Source of the DNA: Vishniacozyma victoriae
Taxonomy: Eukaryota; Basidiomycota; Tremellomycetes; Tremellales; Bulleribasidiaceae
DNA: 64,000 nt
Direction of reading: 5' to 3'
Assembly (NCBI GenBank): GCA_017654735.1
Contig: JADPYG010000088.1
Location: 372,001-436,000 of the forward strand
Part shown: in pieces, positions 23,840 to 36,552 of the stretch
Layout: every line of letters begins with the position of its first letter
Position numbering within the stretch: position 1 is the first letter of the stretch
The notes under the pieces: generated by a model
Seen by the model: only the letters and a program-made list of their open reading frames with translations
What the model was told of the DNA's origin: nothing
Database searches by the model: none
Position numbers and translations under genes: made by a program

Positions 23840-25364
23840 ATGATGAACGCTCAAGCTGGTCCTTCGCGTCCCCTACCCTCCCGTACTATCGACCTCGCGA
23901 GCATACCACTCGACAGATCGCGCATGACCAATTCCCTCTCATCGTCGTCTATCGCACCCTCGCTCTGCACCCACCGTTCATCCACCCAATCGACAGAAGG
24001 ATGGGGAGGACTGCATACACCTCGCTCGGAGCGGATGTCATTGTGTATCAGTGAATGTAGTATCACCGAGGAGGATGTGGTGGTAATCGGACCAGGGAAG
24101 GATCAGGTGAACACGCCTGTCGACTCAGTCATACTTGAAGATGCCCAGATTGTGGGTTTATGGCTCGATTTGGTGAGTCCACCTACTCTAAGATACGGAC
24201 AGCTTGGCTGACGCGATCTAGGATAAGACTCCAAAACCAAGTGATCCTATATTCCATGCCCCCAAATTCCCTTCACGAGCCTCATCACTCCCGAAACAAC
24301 GACCATTTCATATTCCACCACAACGGAGGTCAATACGATTTGGGGTTCCACCTGAACAACGATTGAAACCGCTGCCGAATCCAACCCTAGCACGACTAGA
24401 CAAACCGCTACCACTGCTCATTTCATCTCCAATACATACGGATAAAGCATTACCGCCAGCACCAACACTATATGAGATAGACGAACCACCTCCCGCTTTA
24501 CCTGATGACTCACCTCTCATACCCTCTTGTATGCTAGAACGCTACGTCTCTCCATTGAACTTGATACCGCCATTCGACCCAGATGCGGCACGGAAGAGAC
24601 TCGCGATGGCAACGACGATAGAGCGGTCGGCCATGATCCCTGCACCCCATCCCATCAATTTTGGCGAACTTCGGCATCAGCCGACCGAGGTGGTGGTTGC
24701 TCCTGGTCCACCTCCACCTATACCTCCACGCCGGTCTTCTCGGAAAGAACGTAGTGGGCAAACAATACCCACCGACCAGAAAATGGTCTCGTCCACATCG
24801 CTGGTCTCACTAGGAGGGTCCACAGATAGGATGGCATCGTCGTCATCATCTGAATCACTAGAACCCGCCGCAGACATACAAGCAACATCGTCAACATCCC
24901 TGATATCACTGGGACAAGCGCCCCCATTACCTCCTCCACGTGCATCATCACTTCGTTCAGCCTCAGCACGAGCCGCCATCGCCGCAACGGACTCCAAGGC
25001 CGTCATTGTGATTCCCGGCCCAGCTGAAGTCATCAGACCTAGAATCGAACCACTTCAATCCCCTCTCTCTCGCCGACCGAGGGTCAGATCCCGCTCGGCA
25101 CAATTACCACCACCAACTACGATGCCGGCTACCACGAGGGATCGCCAGCATTCTAGCTCCCATATATCGTTGAGTTCGATATTGGAAGATGAGGGATTAC
25201 CTGATATGGAGGCGACACCGGAAGGGAGCTGGTCATTACGTCGAAATAGATTGAGATTGGCTCGAGCGAGATCTCAACCTAGACTGCGAACGAGGGATGA
25301 GTGTGGACCATGGAGGACTATGAGAGACATGGGAAGTCACGGCGTCAGCTTGGAGCTGGTTTAA
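23840..25364 (+). CDS. Proline/serine-rich protein of unknown function
   Basis: One 49-nt intron (24,173-24,221, GCTGAC branch) is removed to give 491 residues. No domain is recognised. The protein is rich in P, S and R, with several proline clusters of SH3/EVH1-ligand type (PGPPPPIPPRRSSR, APPLPPPRASS, KALPPAP). It has repeated serine-rich phrases SSTSLVSLG and SSTSLISLG, about 50 residues apart, and a basic C-terminal third. The frame stays open for 1.1 kb downstream of the splice, which supports real coding. It is likely a cytosolic adaptor or cytoskeletal regulator, but that is a guess from composition only. Confidence 0.7.
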
Positions 25365-25942
25365 GCAGACTACTTAGATGGTGAGAAGGGACTAGATTGT
25401 GAAATGTCAGGCTCGCTGGATCGGGTTTGGCTGATGTTATGTTATCTATGGGTTTCCTCTCTTTACACGTTGGTCTACGATATAGTGCACACTCATTTGA
25501 GTGAACACTCGGAGCCTATGCGATGCTGAGCGCTGCCACACACCATCTTTTGCTAAGCATAGCCTCTTGAATCTTATTAATCTCTCGCCATCATTTCCGA
25601 CCAAACTGTAATTCCGTGCCTTGTTTGCCACCATGTATATTTACCGTAATCGGATAACAGCGCATAGAATGGAATTAGCATCAACCTGCATAGCATATAG
25701 CATACAACTGCACACCTTCTCTTGACAACGACACGACTGCCGCTTGACGCGGTCTAAAGATATCCTTGATTACACGATACACCAGAGGCGTCGATTGACA
25801 CGACACGAGTTGAAACTCGACAACGGCCCTTTCTACTTGGACTCCGCCTTGGCAAAGGACCGAACGAACATTAGATTGAATACGATTAGAAATCACCCTT
25901 TACTTCTTTCATACATTATACACCTCACCTACTTGATCCATT
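25365..25942 (+). promoter_or_regulatory. Promoter and leader of the copper ATPase gene
   Basis: No gene is seen in 578 bp. A 90-codon open frame starting at 25,744 overlaps the ATPase ATG in another frame and ends at 26,016. If transcription begins upstream of it, it would act as an overlapping upstream reading frame. No copper-response element can be named with confidence. Confidence 0.35.
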
Positions 25943-28900
25943 ATGTCTCTCTCGGTACCATCATCGCCTTTACGCTCTTCGCATCAGCGAACTCCATCAT
26001 CTTCTGGACTGCTTAGCAATCTAGTCGCTCATAGTCCTTTATCATCCTTATTCTCGCCCAAGATCAATTATCTACCGGTACCAGAGGATTCGGGGTATAA
26101 TGGAGAAAGCAGTAAATCAGTCCATGGAGAGTCCAACATACGGAGAGTAGAGCTCAAAGTGGGAGGAATGACCGTAAGCTACACTTGATGGATGAGGGAT
26201 TTAGCTAATACTAGTGCGGAGCATGTGTAGCTGCTATCGAAGGGCAGCTTACCAAGATGCCTGGTATCTCTTCTGTTCAGATTTCGTTACTTGCCGAACG
26301 GGGAGTTGTGGAGTATGATGGAGATTATGTGAATGAGTATGGGGAGCACTGGACGGATAAAAAGATAGCGGATGAGGTCGAGGATGTGGGATTTGATGCG
26401 GAGATAGTCGAGAAGAGCGAGGTGGCTCATATAGAGCTTAGGGTATATGGGTACGTCTGTTTCAATAGGGACGAGATCAGGTGCTGATGCTCAGGCTGGA
26501 GAATGCGGACTTTGTCGACTCTGTCATCATGTCGCTCGAGTCCTTACCGGGAGTCATTGGAGTTACATTCGCATATCCCCACTCGCATCTACTATTTAGT
26601 CACACTCCGACCCTCACATCACTGCGGACAATAGTCGATACCCTCGCAACAGCATATCCGCATCTCACATTCCTCCCGACCTCGACACACAACAATTCGC
26701 AAGTATCTTCACTACAAAAGCACAAAGAGACACAACGATGGAAGAGGACTTTCTTAGCCTCGCTATGCTTTGCGCTACCGAACTTCTTTGTGGGGATGAT
26801 GTCGATGTATCTACCGCATTGGCTGATGGGGTGGACAATGTGGAAATTGTTTACTGGGATATACCTTGGTGATCTCGTTTGTCTGGCTTTGACAATACCG
26901 GTGCAGACGTGGCTTGCGAGACGATTCTATGAGAATGCCTACAAGTCTCTGAAACATGGTGCTGCTACCATGTGAGTCATTCATGCTCAGAACGACAATA
27001 GCTGACAAAGTAGGGATGTACTGGTTGTTCTCGGTACTTCCTCCGCGTTCACCTATTCGGTAGCTGCCATGTTCTTTGCAATGTTCTCTTCCGACCCAGA
27101 TTACAACCCTCAAACATTCTTCGATACGTCAACAATGCTCATCACTTTCGTTTCTCTCGGACGATATATCGAAAACTTGGCCAAGGGCAAAACCTCGGCG
27201 GCCCTGACCGATCTCATGGCCCTCACTCCATCTTCCGCTACGATATACATCGACCCCAGCTCCGAAGATGGTAAAGTCGATCTAAGCGGTCCTACGCGAA
27301 AGATCCCGACTGAATTAGTCCAAGTTGGCGATATCGTACTCCTAGTCCCTGGAGAAAAGATTTCGGCCGACGGAGAAGTTATTTCAGGTTCCACCTCGGT
27401 AGACGAATCAATGGTCACTGGTGAAGCTGTCCCATTACCCAAATCTGTCGGATCACAGGTAATCGGCGGAACAGTCAACGGTCTGGGTAGTATTACATTC
27501 CGAGTCACTCGTGCTGGATCTGATACGGCTTTATCGCAGATTGTCAAATTGGTCGAAGATGCTCAAACTTCAAAAGCACCCATTCAAGCATTCGCAGATC
27601 GAGTCGCTGGGGTATTTGTACCCGTCGTAATCGCCCTCGCCCTCTTGACATTCTCGGGATGGATGATCATTGCTCTACTCAATTCTACTGGAAACCTACC
27701 CGACGTGTTCAAAATGAAAGGCGCATCGAAATTCGGTGTATGTCTGAAATTGTGTATATCGGTTGTCGTGGTCGCTTGCCCTTGTGCTCTGGGATTGAGT
27801 ACACCAACAGCAGTCATGGTCGGTACAGGTGTCGGCGCGAACAACGGTATTCTCATCAAGGGCGGGAAAGCTTTGGAAGCATGTAAAGATGTCAGGAGGG
27901 TCGTCTTGGACAAGACTGGAACTGTTACTGAAGGGAAGATGAAGGTCACTGCTGTTGCCTGGGCACCCTCGGCAAGTCTCGGTCCCACCCAGCATACGAC
28001 TACGGACACCGCCCAGACCCTCTCGCTCACCACATCCGCGCCTCCACTTCAACGACATACGGTGTTGGCGATGTTATCTCTAGCCGAAGCTAGATCGGAG
28101 CACCCACTCGCAGTTGCTGTCGCTTCTCATGGTCGCGAAACACTTGCGGATGCTCGACTGTCTCCACCCAATGGCGAAGTGGTCGAATTCGATAGTATCA
28201 CCGGACAAGGAATTGAGGCAAAAGTCCGCTTGGCCAATGGACGAGGAGAAGAGGTTATTCGAGTTGGGAAATCCGATCATATCTTGGCATCCGATACCAA
28301 GTCATCTGAAGCATTTGGCGAAACCAGCTTACCGGCGACATTACGCGATTTCGAAGCTGAACAAATGAAAGCTGCCCGAACAGTCATTTTCGTTTCGATT
28401 GTACGCGACAACGTCCCAATACCAATGTTGGCATTAGCTCTTTCCGACTCGCCGAAACCTTCTTCAGCTCAAGCTATTCAAGCATTTAGGAACATGGGCA
28501 TTGCAGTCACGATGCTTACTGGTGATGCTATGGTTACTGCCCTGGCAATCGCCAAGGAAGTTGGAATAGAAGAAGAGGACGTCTACGCTGGAGTTAGCCC
28601 TAAAGGAAAAGCGAAGATTGTCAATGACCTCATGGCCCGTGATGGGGGTGGTGTCGCAATGGTTGGAGACGGGATCAACGATTCACCAGCTCTAGTAGCT
28701 GCCTCGCTTGGTATCGCATTATCATCAGGAACGTCGGTTGCGATCGAAGCTGCCGATGTAGTCCTCATGCGATCGGATTTACTCGATGTTGTCGCTGCCC
28801 TCGATCTTGGTCGGACGATATTTATGAAAATCAAAGCAAACCTACTTTGGGCATGTTGTTATAATATCCTCATGATCCCTCTTGCTATGGGATTCTTCTT

Positions 28901-29309
28901 ACCGTGGAATATCCACTTACATCCAATGATGGCAGCTCTCGCCATGGCTTTTTCCAGTGTCTCCGTCGTCCTCAGCTCTTTGACTCTAAAGGTAAGCTTC
29001 TACTTTTTCTAGATAGACTGAGCTGACAAGTAGTGGTGGCGTCGACCAAAATCATCAGTAATGCCAGGCGAAGCATATCAAGTAGGAGGCTTGAGACAGG
29101 GTATCCCAAGTCTCCTTGCTTCTTCAAGGGAATTCGTCTCGGAAAGTTTGAACTCGGTAGTACGCCTCGGTCATGCTATTGAGAGGAGAGGGTCGACAAT
29201 GCCTTTACTCCGTCGATTGAGTGTACGAGTCCGAGCACCGAGTTTACCGAACGAGTATGAGGCTATACCACTACATCGGCCTGATAGTGCGCGTCCGACT
29301 GGTGTCTAG
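25943..29309 (+). CDS. CCC2: Copper-transporting P1B-type ATPase, Ccc2 type
   Basis: Pumps Cu(I) into the late Golgi to load secreted cuproenzymes such as multicopper ferroxidase and laccase. About 1,040 residues. The N-terminal metal-binding domain has [12 protein letters not shown], formed across the first intron. A second HMA-like fold ([20 protein letters not shown]) lacks the CxxC pair. Eight membrane spans surround the A-domain ([10 protein letters not shown]), the membrane copper site [20 protein letters not shown], the phosphorylation site [12 protein letters not shown], the nucleotide-binding [10 protein letters not shown] and the hinge [12 protein letters not shown]. After a final intron the C-terminus starts WWRRPK and is basic. 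At least four introns lie in the first and last parts, with one long exon of about 1.9 kb between. All catalytic residues are intact. Confidence 0.95.
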
Positions 29310-29533
29310 CTGTTTTAATGTTTCAAACGGGTTGGACATGATATTGTAAAAGTAAGAAAGTGTCCAGTAGAGTACAGTCGAGTGAAATTTCTTGTACTCG
29401 TACAATGTGATCAATGCATGCAGGTCGTGCTATCATCATATACTATCACGCTATCCAGAAATACATCGTGTGTCAATCATCAAGCTCGTGTCCTCGTGAG
29501 AACAGATACAGTATTCGAGTCAATCTAGTGTCC

Positions 29534-32500
29534 TTATGTTCCCCGCACAGTTCCTCCTCGACCCCATTTCTCATCCAAAAACTCAGTCATCATTTCGTAC
29601 AATTCCCGATAAGCACCTCTGATATCCATAGAATGGTGACTACCATTAGCCCGGATCCCACTCTTCTTCGACCGAAGAGAGAAAAGAAAACTTACCTATC
29701 GGTAAACATCCTAAACCTGAACCCCCTAACTTTCTCCTGGGTGAATTTATCCAATAAACTCGCACTATTCATATAATGAACATTATCATCCCCAGATCCA
29801 TGAGCCAAGAGGAAATTGACATTGTTGAATGCCGTAACATTTAGGACTGAGGCGGTATTGTATCCGTCGACGTTTAGGGATGGGGTGTTCATATATCGTT
29901 CAGTGTAGATTGAATCGTAGAATAACCAGTTTGTGACTGGTGCTACCGCCACTTATTGTCAGTATCTCCTTCTCGCGACGAAAGGAGGAACGTATGACTT
30001 ACTGCCGAGCGAGAACACTCCAGAATCAGCTTCAACAGTTTTACAAGTCATAAACCCTCCATAACTCTACGTCATCAGCTCTTACCCAACTCGATTAAAA
30101 ACAAACGTACCCAACCCCAAATCCCAATTCTGGCTCGATCGACATATCGACGCTTAGCAACTTCCCTAGCAGCCGCAACTTGATCCAGAACCTCGACACG
30201 ACCTAGATTATCCTTGATTGGATTTCTAAATTCCCTACCCCTATACCCAGTCCCACGACCATCAATGATGATGGTAATATACTTCTTCTCGCAGGCTAGG
30301 TAGGATTGCCAATCACGTTCGTAGCGGTTTGAAACAAGTTGAGAACCTGGACCACCGTATCTGACCATTAGCCTTAACCTTGGCGGGCTTGAAGAGACTA
30401 ACACTCTGAAGAGGACTGGGTATTTCTTTCGACCTGAGGTATCGATTCCTGGGGGTAGGATCTCGAGCATGTTCATTTCTGGATGTCAGCCATGTCTGGG
30501 TAGTGTGCAGGATGACTGACCAATACCATCATGTTCAAAAGTCGACCTCGTGACGAGCGGAGCCATGAACTCGGCCAGAGTATCGTTCAATTTCTGATTC
30601 CCTTCTAGTAAGAAATCGATGCCACTTCCCTCAATATCGGTAGCTTCGACCATTCTCTGCCATGGGACCTTTGGTCCGCGGTAGGAAAGGACATAGTATC
30701 GCGCTCCAGGGGAGAATGAAACTTCAAAATATCCCGGGTTGGCAGAGTCGGTGATTGCTATTGGGTTCGGCTTGAAGTCCGCCAAGTTCTCGGAAGAAGG
30801 AAGGGTCTCAGCGTAGACATGTCTGTCGATACTTGGGTAGGCTGCTGTGTAGTACCTATCCATCAGCTCAGTGACAGCCCAAGGAGGAATGTGGCCTACA
30901 CAGTCTTGGTCTCGACGTTGTACCCGTCGACACTTGCTACTTCCCATTCCCCAGCAGTAAGCCATATAGGCTCAGTAGCATCCAAGGGAGTGAAGAACGC
31001 AACGTGCATATATCCCTCATTAGGGATCAAATCAAGGTACCCAGCGACATCCCCTCGAACGGGAATGATATCTTGTCCCTATCCCATCAGCGCCATTTCA
31101 AGGGGATCGAATGACATACATGATCAATCCACCCATCATCTCCTTCTTCTCCATCTTTGCCGAGCTTGCGGACGACTTTACCGACGCTCTCGCTGTTGGT
31201 GAAAAGAACGACTGAACCTATCCTCGCTGCCCTGTCTACTTCTTTGACGATCAAAGCATCATCTGCTACCCAGCCTACCTCCATTAAGACTCGTGTCTCT
31301 TGTGACATTTCTCCTGGCCATGTTAGAGCGTTCTTTGCCAAGCCGAGGGAACGTGTCGATAGGAAGGTGGCGAGGGAGAAGGTGTGCAAGTCGACCAAAG
31401 GGTTCGGGTTTCCAGGTTTTGGATACCTGTTATCAGCAATATCCCACGCTAGTCGATAAGAGGGTTTGGCTTACTTCATATCGACCTCGGTGGGGAATTG
31501 GTGGATCTCAAAAGCGTCATTTCCAGGGTTGTAGTATTGAAGCTTATAATCCGGTACCTTCTCCTCGTCGAATCTGAGATACGCAACAGTCTGCCCATCC
31601 GGACTCCACCATAATGCGGAATCACTACTAAACACTTCCTCCTCATATACCCAATCCGGAACACCATTGAAAATGACTGGAGACCCATCATCCGTCACTC
31701 TAATCACTTCCGGATCATCCCCTCGCAATTGATCTCCATCGATCACATACAAATCATTATGATCAACAAAAGCGATCGAATGACCCACAGGTGCCCAAGT
31801 GACGTGTGAGATTGAAGGTATATTCTTAGGTTGGCGAAGGGGGAAAGTGGTGAGGTCGGATCGACGATGAATCCAGTAATTCCCGAATGAGGAATGTCGC
31901 CATTGCTTGACGTGGTCGGTTTTGAATAGGACATATTCCATATCGGCGGAGAGGGTCCACGCTTGCCAGTTCAGCCTCTGACCTTCGGGGCCGCGGACCC
32001 GTTCAGAGTCGACTAGGATAGTACCGTTCTCGGGAGATTGTGGGGTGTTGAGGACGATATTCCCTTTCTCATCTACATGCGAGTATGTACCATCTGGAGC
32101 TGTGGTACTATCAGCATACGGTCTATGATCTGAGCAAAGTGGTGCTTACCCTCTTTCACCCAATCTATACGCTTCGTGACAGGACTAAATGTCCCATTGA
32201 AAATATGATCCATTGTCATATGTTTATTCCCCTGTATCACCGAGTAGGACGGTCCAGCATATGTGAAAGCAGATAATGCCCCAATGACAGCGGCGAAGAG
32301 CAGTATCCCAACTAAGACCGCCAACGTCTTCTTGGACCGTTTACGAGGTCGCAGCTAGACTATCAGCGCCACCCATTCCCAGCTCGTATATAAGGAGACG
32401 TACCCTTCGAGACCCAAGAAATCTCGATCCCTCATCTCCATCCTCCAAAGCAGGTTCATCCTGGAACCTCGAATCCGACCCAGATTTCTTCTCATTAAAA

Positions 32501-32637
32501 GGCTCCACATCAAGTGGGTCATTATATGAAATATCACTCCCAGATCCAATAGATGATATTGAAAGTGACCGTTTCCTCTCGCCCATCGTGTCGTTCATAG
32601 AGACAGTCTCTGGGATAGAGCTGTATTGCTGGCTCAT
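29534..32637 (-). CDS. Dipeptidyl aminopeptidase, DPP IV family (Ste13/Dap2 type)
   Basis: Serine peptidase (family S9B) that removes X-Pro or X-Ala dipeptides in the Golgi or vacuole. It is a type II membrane protein: a 100-residue cytosolic tail rich in S/D/E, a basic stretch RPRKRSKK, and a single membrane anchor LAVLVGILLFAAVIGALSAF. A beta-propeller follows (WTLSADMEYVLFKTD, SHVTWAPVGHSIAFVDHNDL, VPDWVYEEEVFSSDSALWWS). The alpha/beta-hydrolase domain has the nucleophile in GWSYGGFMT, the aspartate in HGSGDDNVH and the histidine in TDSHHSMDI, which forms across the last intron. About 900 residues and around nine introns, one of which (45 nt) splits YPVLFR from YGGPGSQ in frame. In yeast the Golgi member matures alpha-factor pheromone; vacuolar members also exist, so the location is open. 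Confidence 0.92.
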
Positions 32638-32975
32638 TGTGTTGAATGTGGGAGTTGGCCGTGCACTTGGCTACAGCATAAAGGAGAGGTCTTAAAATGA
32701 TGATCTACGCGGTCGAAGTCACACGCGGTAACAGTCAGGCACGGTCAATTAAACGATAGAGGGGCAGGGGGGGAGTAGGTGAAGGTGACGTTCATGTGCA
32801 TTCAATATCATACCTACCCCGCACTATATATATACGGATATCATAGCTAGAACGAGAACGACGACGCACGGACTCGATTGCTCATAACAACGCACAGGGG
32901 ACAAGTGCAGCACGGACCTCTCGAAACGGATAGACGCGGATCCCATTCTACTTCTTTCCTTCCTATCCTTTCAGA
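32638..32975. promoter_or_regulatory. Divergent promoter DPP/AP-2 sigma
   Basis: 338 bp between two divergent ATGs. A run TATATATATA at 32,825-32,834 sits about 140 bp before the AP-2 ATG and 190 bp before the peptidase ATG, so it could serve either. No other element is recognised. Confidence 0.5.
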
Positions 32976-33683
32976 ATGATCAAATTCATTCTAGTCCAGG
33001 TAGGCTTGCTCGGCCAAGTGTTTCGGCGTTAGCTGACAGCATAAGAATCGTCAAGGAAAGACACGTCTGTCGAAGTGGTATGTCCCATATGAGGATGATG
33101 AAAAGGTATGCTTCACATCCCTTTTGAATCCACCATCCACAATACTTTGAGCAGGCTCGCGCGGTCATTTCAGCTGAATAGACCATGATGCAGTCAGCTG
33201 ATATATAGGTCCGTCTACGAGGAGAAGTCCACCGCCTGATCGCACCCCGTGACCAAAAGTATCAATCAAACTTTGTAGAGGTAAGCTCATCGGTCCAACT
33301 CGTCAATAGAGCTAACAATCAGTTCCGAAGCGACAAAATCGTCTACAGACGTTATGCAGGTCTATTCTTCTGTTGCTGCGTCGACTCGAATGACAATGAA
33401 CTAGCGTACTTGGAGGCTATTCATCTATTTGTGGAAGTTCTCGGTAAGTCATCTCACCCATTATGCAGACCATGAGCTGAAAGGTAGATGCATTCTTCCA
33501 GAATGTCTGTGAGCTGGATCTAGTGTTTTCATTCTACAAAGTATGCAGCTTACTTTGACTATGATGAAAGCTGATGAATAGGTATATGCGATACTGGATG
33601 AAGTATTCTTAGCTGGAGAAATTGAGGAAACGAGTAAACAGGTCGTACTGGATAGACTGGATTATTTGGAGAAATTGGAATAG
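32976..33683 (+). CDS. APS2: AP-2 clathrin adaptor complex subunit sigma
   Basis: Small (sigma) subunit of the plasma-membrane AP-2 adaptor, which binds dileucine cargo and clathrin during endocytosis. Splicing five short introns gives about 143 residues: [80 protein letters not shown] and [20 protein letters not shown]. The opening and the [18 protein letters not shown] core follow AP-2 sigma rather than AP-1 or AP-3 sigma. The length is normal for the family. Confidence 0.95.
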
Positions 33684-33808
33684 AGATTTGAGAGGATGTT
33701 GTACATATAGAACTAATGTATAAACATATGTCGATGAGATGAGATTGCATAATATGATACAACACGAGTATGGATATTGCTAGGTGCAATTAAGCTGGCG
33801 AAGAACTA

Positions 33809-34285
33809 CTACTCCTTGCCGTTCATCCTATCCTGGCGACGCTGCTCGATCTGGTGGTCAGCAATTGACCATACCACTATGATGAAATTCATACCCATTT
33901 CTTCTTACAATCCCTGTATGTCTGGAAGTAGTCCATACACTACTCAATCAGCTCACGTAGTCGCACGACTAACGTCGGACAACGACGTACCTCCTGCCTG
34001 TTGTAATGTGTCCTCTCTAGACAGTCATATGATGCCTGAGCAGCAGCTTGGCATGGGTCTGCATACTATCTATTAGCTCCAGCGTTCCAAATGGATTTCA
34101 ATTCGTACTTTACTGATAGCAGCTCGTCCCTGCAGGTCAGCTGATGTCCATAATTCGGTTCAGCTGGGTGAACATACTTTGAAAGTATTCTTATAATCAT
34201 CCGGCGTCTCCAAATCAGCCGAGGGAGGGAGTGGCCTATCAGCATAAGGTGTTGGCTTGGTATTTGGTTTGACTTGAGATGCCAT
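33809..34285 (-). CDS. COX23: Twin CX9C mitochondrial protein Cox23
   Basis: Intermembrane-space protein needed for cytochrome c oxidase assembly. The coding sequence is only 92 residues over five exons and is nearly invisible without splicing. Exon 1 gives MASQVKPNTKPTPYADRPLP and ends DDYKNTFK. The next exons give GRAAINPCQAAAQASYDCLE, then RTHYNRQECMDYFQTYRDCK and KKWIEQRRQDRMNGKE. The four cysteines form two CX9C pairs (CQAAAQASYDC, CMDYFQTYRDC), the oxidation substrate of Mia40. The second intron uses donor GTAAAG inside ATCAGTAAAG to keep frame. The YRDCKKKW ending matches Cox23 better than Cox17 or Cox19. Divergent by 152 bp from the SLC66A2-like gene. Confidence 0.85.
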
Positions 34286-34437
34286 TTTGATGTAATCGAT
34301 GTGATCAACGCTGTCCCCTGACAATGGATAGGGGAGATCGGATCTTTGGCGTAAATCGGAAAGATCCGAAGGATAAAGGCAAGGTGGGGAAGTGGTGAGA
34401 GAGGCTTGGATAGGTTGTTACAGTCAGGCAAGTGAGT

Positions 34438-35744
34438 ATGGGTTCTGCTATCTCTACCTTAGCTGGTATAGGGATGGCTATAGGGTGTGTTTATATCATC
34501 ACCATAGATCAGAAAAGTGCTGATGGCTTCACAGCCCTCCGCTGATATATGTCGACCAGGTCCGTGGTTTGACTTCACTTGGGCATCACTCATGATATAG
34601 GCATATAGTATCGTCAAGAAGAAGTAAGCTCTTCTAGCCTCCAGGTCTGACTGAGCTGATTATCAGGGACTCTTCTGGATTCTCATGGGGTCAGTGGTAT
34701 ACTACTCTACCACATGTACGTATACTGACGACTAGATGTATGCGGTGTACTGCTTATTGCGAATATCATCCGTATCTTCTTCTGGCTAGGTGAACGATTC
34801 GAGCTCCGTAAGCTTGCCTCTGCGGGACAGGTCTAAGCTGATATTCAGCCCTTCTGTGCCAATCAATCCTCCTAATAATATCGCAACTCCTCCTACTCTC
34901 TCTTTGTCTACATTACGCCCCCCACCTCCAAATCTCAAATTACGCCCCCCTCTCCCCGTTGGATACTACACATCCTCAAACGGGGGAAGAGGAAGGAGAT
35001 TACATGAATCACCCAGGGGAACGGGAGATAGAAGGTGGACAATGGCAGGATCGTAAGACTAGGCCATTTGGGTTCTGGCAGTGGGAGGGATTGGGGAGTT
35101 ATTTGGAATTTCTTGCTGGACTTATATTGGTTTTGGGGATCTTGCAGGTCGTACTCGGGAGATGGGATTGGTGAGTCAGCTGCGACATCTGGACGGCAGT
35201 AGAGCTGATGTGGTAGGTATATTGATGCGTAAGCTTATGGCCCCTCATCTCCAACGGGCATAAGGCTGACGATGTAGACTTGGATTCGTGGCTTTGACAA
35301 TAGGTGTGTAGTGTCCACTGAATACCAGCGAGATTAGACTATACTCATGTCCAGAATCCACCCTGCCAATACCGCAGTTCATCTCGAACTATCAGCGTAA
35401 ATCGACATATGGCCTGAGAGCATCAACATTAGCAGGATGGCTGTTTGGTGATTTATTCAAGTAGGTCTACCAGCTGTGGACACAGGAGATGACCTGAAAG
35501 ACAGGACCGCATATTTCTTTCTCCGGGGTAATCCAATACAATTCAAGATCACAGCCATCATCACCGTCTGTTGGGATCTCGGTATGTCCCTTGCTCCAAG
35601 ACTCGCTGACAATTAGCGGTAGTAAGTCAGCGATTCATGTACGGCACAGCCACTCCTAGGGGCACACCAGTAGAAGGAGAGAACGACCATGATGAAGGTG
35701 GAATATCAGATACAGGGCCATTACGAGTAGGCGATGATCGATAG
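34438..35744 (+). CDS. PQ-loop protein, SLC66A2/PQLC1-like
   Basis: Seven-span membrane protein of about 330 residues with two PQ-loop halves. The first half reads PPLIYVDQAYSIVKKKDSSG after splicing, where the PQ dipeptide is replaced by DQ. It then has LLIANIIRIFFWLGERFELP, matching the SLC66A2 segment VANILRILFW. The second half has FGFWQWEGLGSYLEFLAGLI, ESTLPIPQFISNYQRKSTYG and WLFGDLFKTAYFFLRGNPIQ, which are family signatures. Yeast relatives act at Golgi/endosomal membranes in phospholipid asymmetry. The linker between halves is acidic, with HPGEREIEGGQ. Eight or more short introns. The stop is 80 bp from the opposing QCR7 stop. Confidence 0.85.
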
Positions 35745-35824
35745 ACATGTTTAACGATTTAACGATATGCGAAAAAATGGGTGCATCCTCCTCCTACTCC
35801 TACACATGAACAAGCTCAAGGCTC

Positions 35825-36552
35825 CTACTTCCTCTTCTCAACAGTGACGTTGTCCCACATCTCCCTCTCCTTGTCCTCCTTGGCGACCTGCTCGACGATT
35901 GGTGCGAGGTATCGACCATCCTACGTTATCAGCTTACACACGACATTCTGGCGGAGTTAGCTTACCTGCTCCGATGTGGTCCATTGCTTCTTTGGTAGTT
36001 CTCGGTGTAGAACTGATTGCTGGAATGCCGTTCGCATACGGAATGCACGGTCGTATGACTCTTTTGGGGATAGTCGGCCAATTGCCTGATTGTCAGTTTC
36101 CGTCGAGCATGATATCCGGCCATTGAGTCGTCTTGTCCAATCTTCCGTCCTGGTACTGTTCCATGAAAGGCGATCACCCTATCGATCACGCCGCATCATC
36201 CAGACTTGTTCGAGATCCTGTCCTCCGGAATGTTGTGCTTATTGCGAGACTCACCTTCTGTACATCCTCCCTCTCCTCAATTAGGATATCATCGTACCTC
36301 AATCCAATCTGTCTGTATCCAGAAGCATTGGCGAAGGCATTGGCGAGAGGCTTGAGTGCCTTGTAAAAGCCGGAGAAAGATGACTTGAGCTGAGGAGCGA
36401 GGCTGTTTATTGTAATTTATCGATAATGTATAATTGTAGATGGAATAGAATTTAAAGATCGATCGCACGAAAAGGACCTAGGTCAGCTGGGCACCCTGTG
36501 TAATGGGAAAGGGAGCATACGATAGACCGAGGGGACCACCTAGTAAGACCAT
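35825..36552 (-). CDS. QCR7: Cytochrome bc1 complex subunit 7
   Basis: Matrix-facing 14-kDa subunit of respiratory complex III. Four exons give 131 residues: MVLLGGPLGLS, then LAPQLKSSFSGFYKALKPLA, GYRQIGLRYDDILIEEREDV, AIGRLSPKESYDRAFRMRTA, FQQSVLHRELPKKQW and DGRYLAPIVEQVAKEDKERE, ending VTVEKRK. The RRLP-like turn and RAFRxR helix match Qcr7, and the length is close to that of the yeast protein. The first two introns are unusually long for this window, about 125 and 170 nt, so only short unconnected open frames are visible before splicing. No cleavable presequence is evident, as usual for this subunit. Confidence 0.9.

Noticed and set aside
24308..25033. Minus-strand frames over the proline-rich gene
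   Set aside because: Shadow frames of a biased-composition gene; residues such as long D and G runs mirror the coding strand.
25744..26016. 90-codon frame overlapping the start of the copper ATPase
   Set aside because: No protein features; at most an overlapping upstream frame. Not evidence of a gene.
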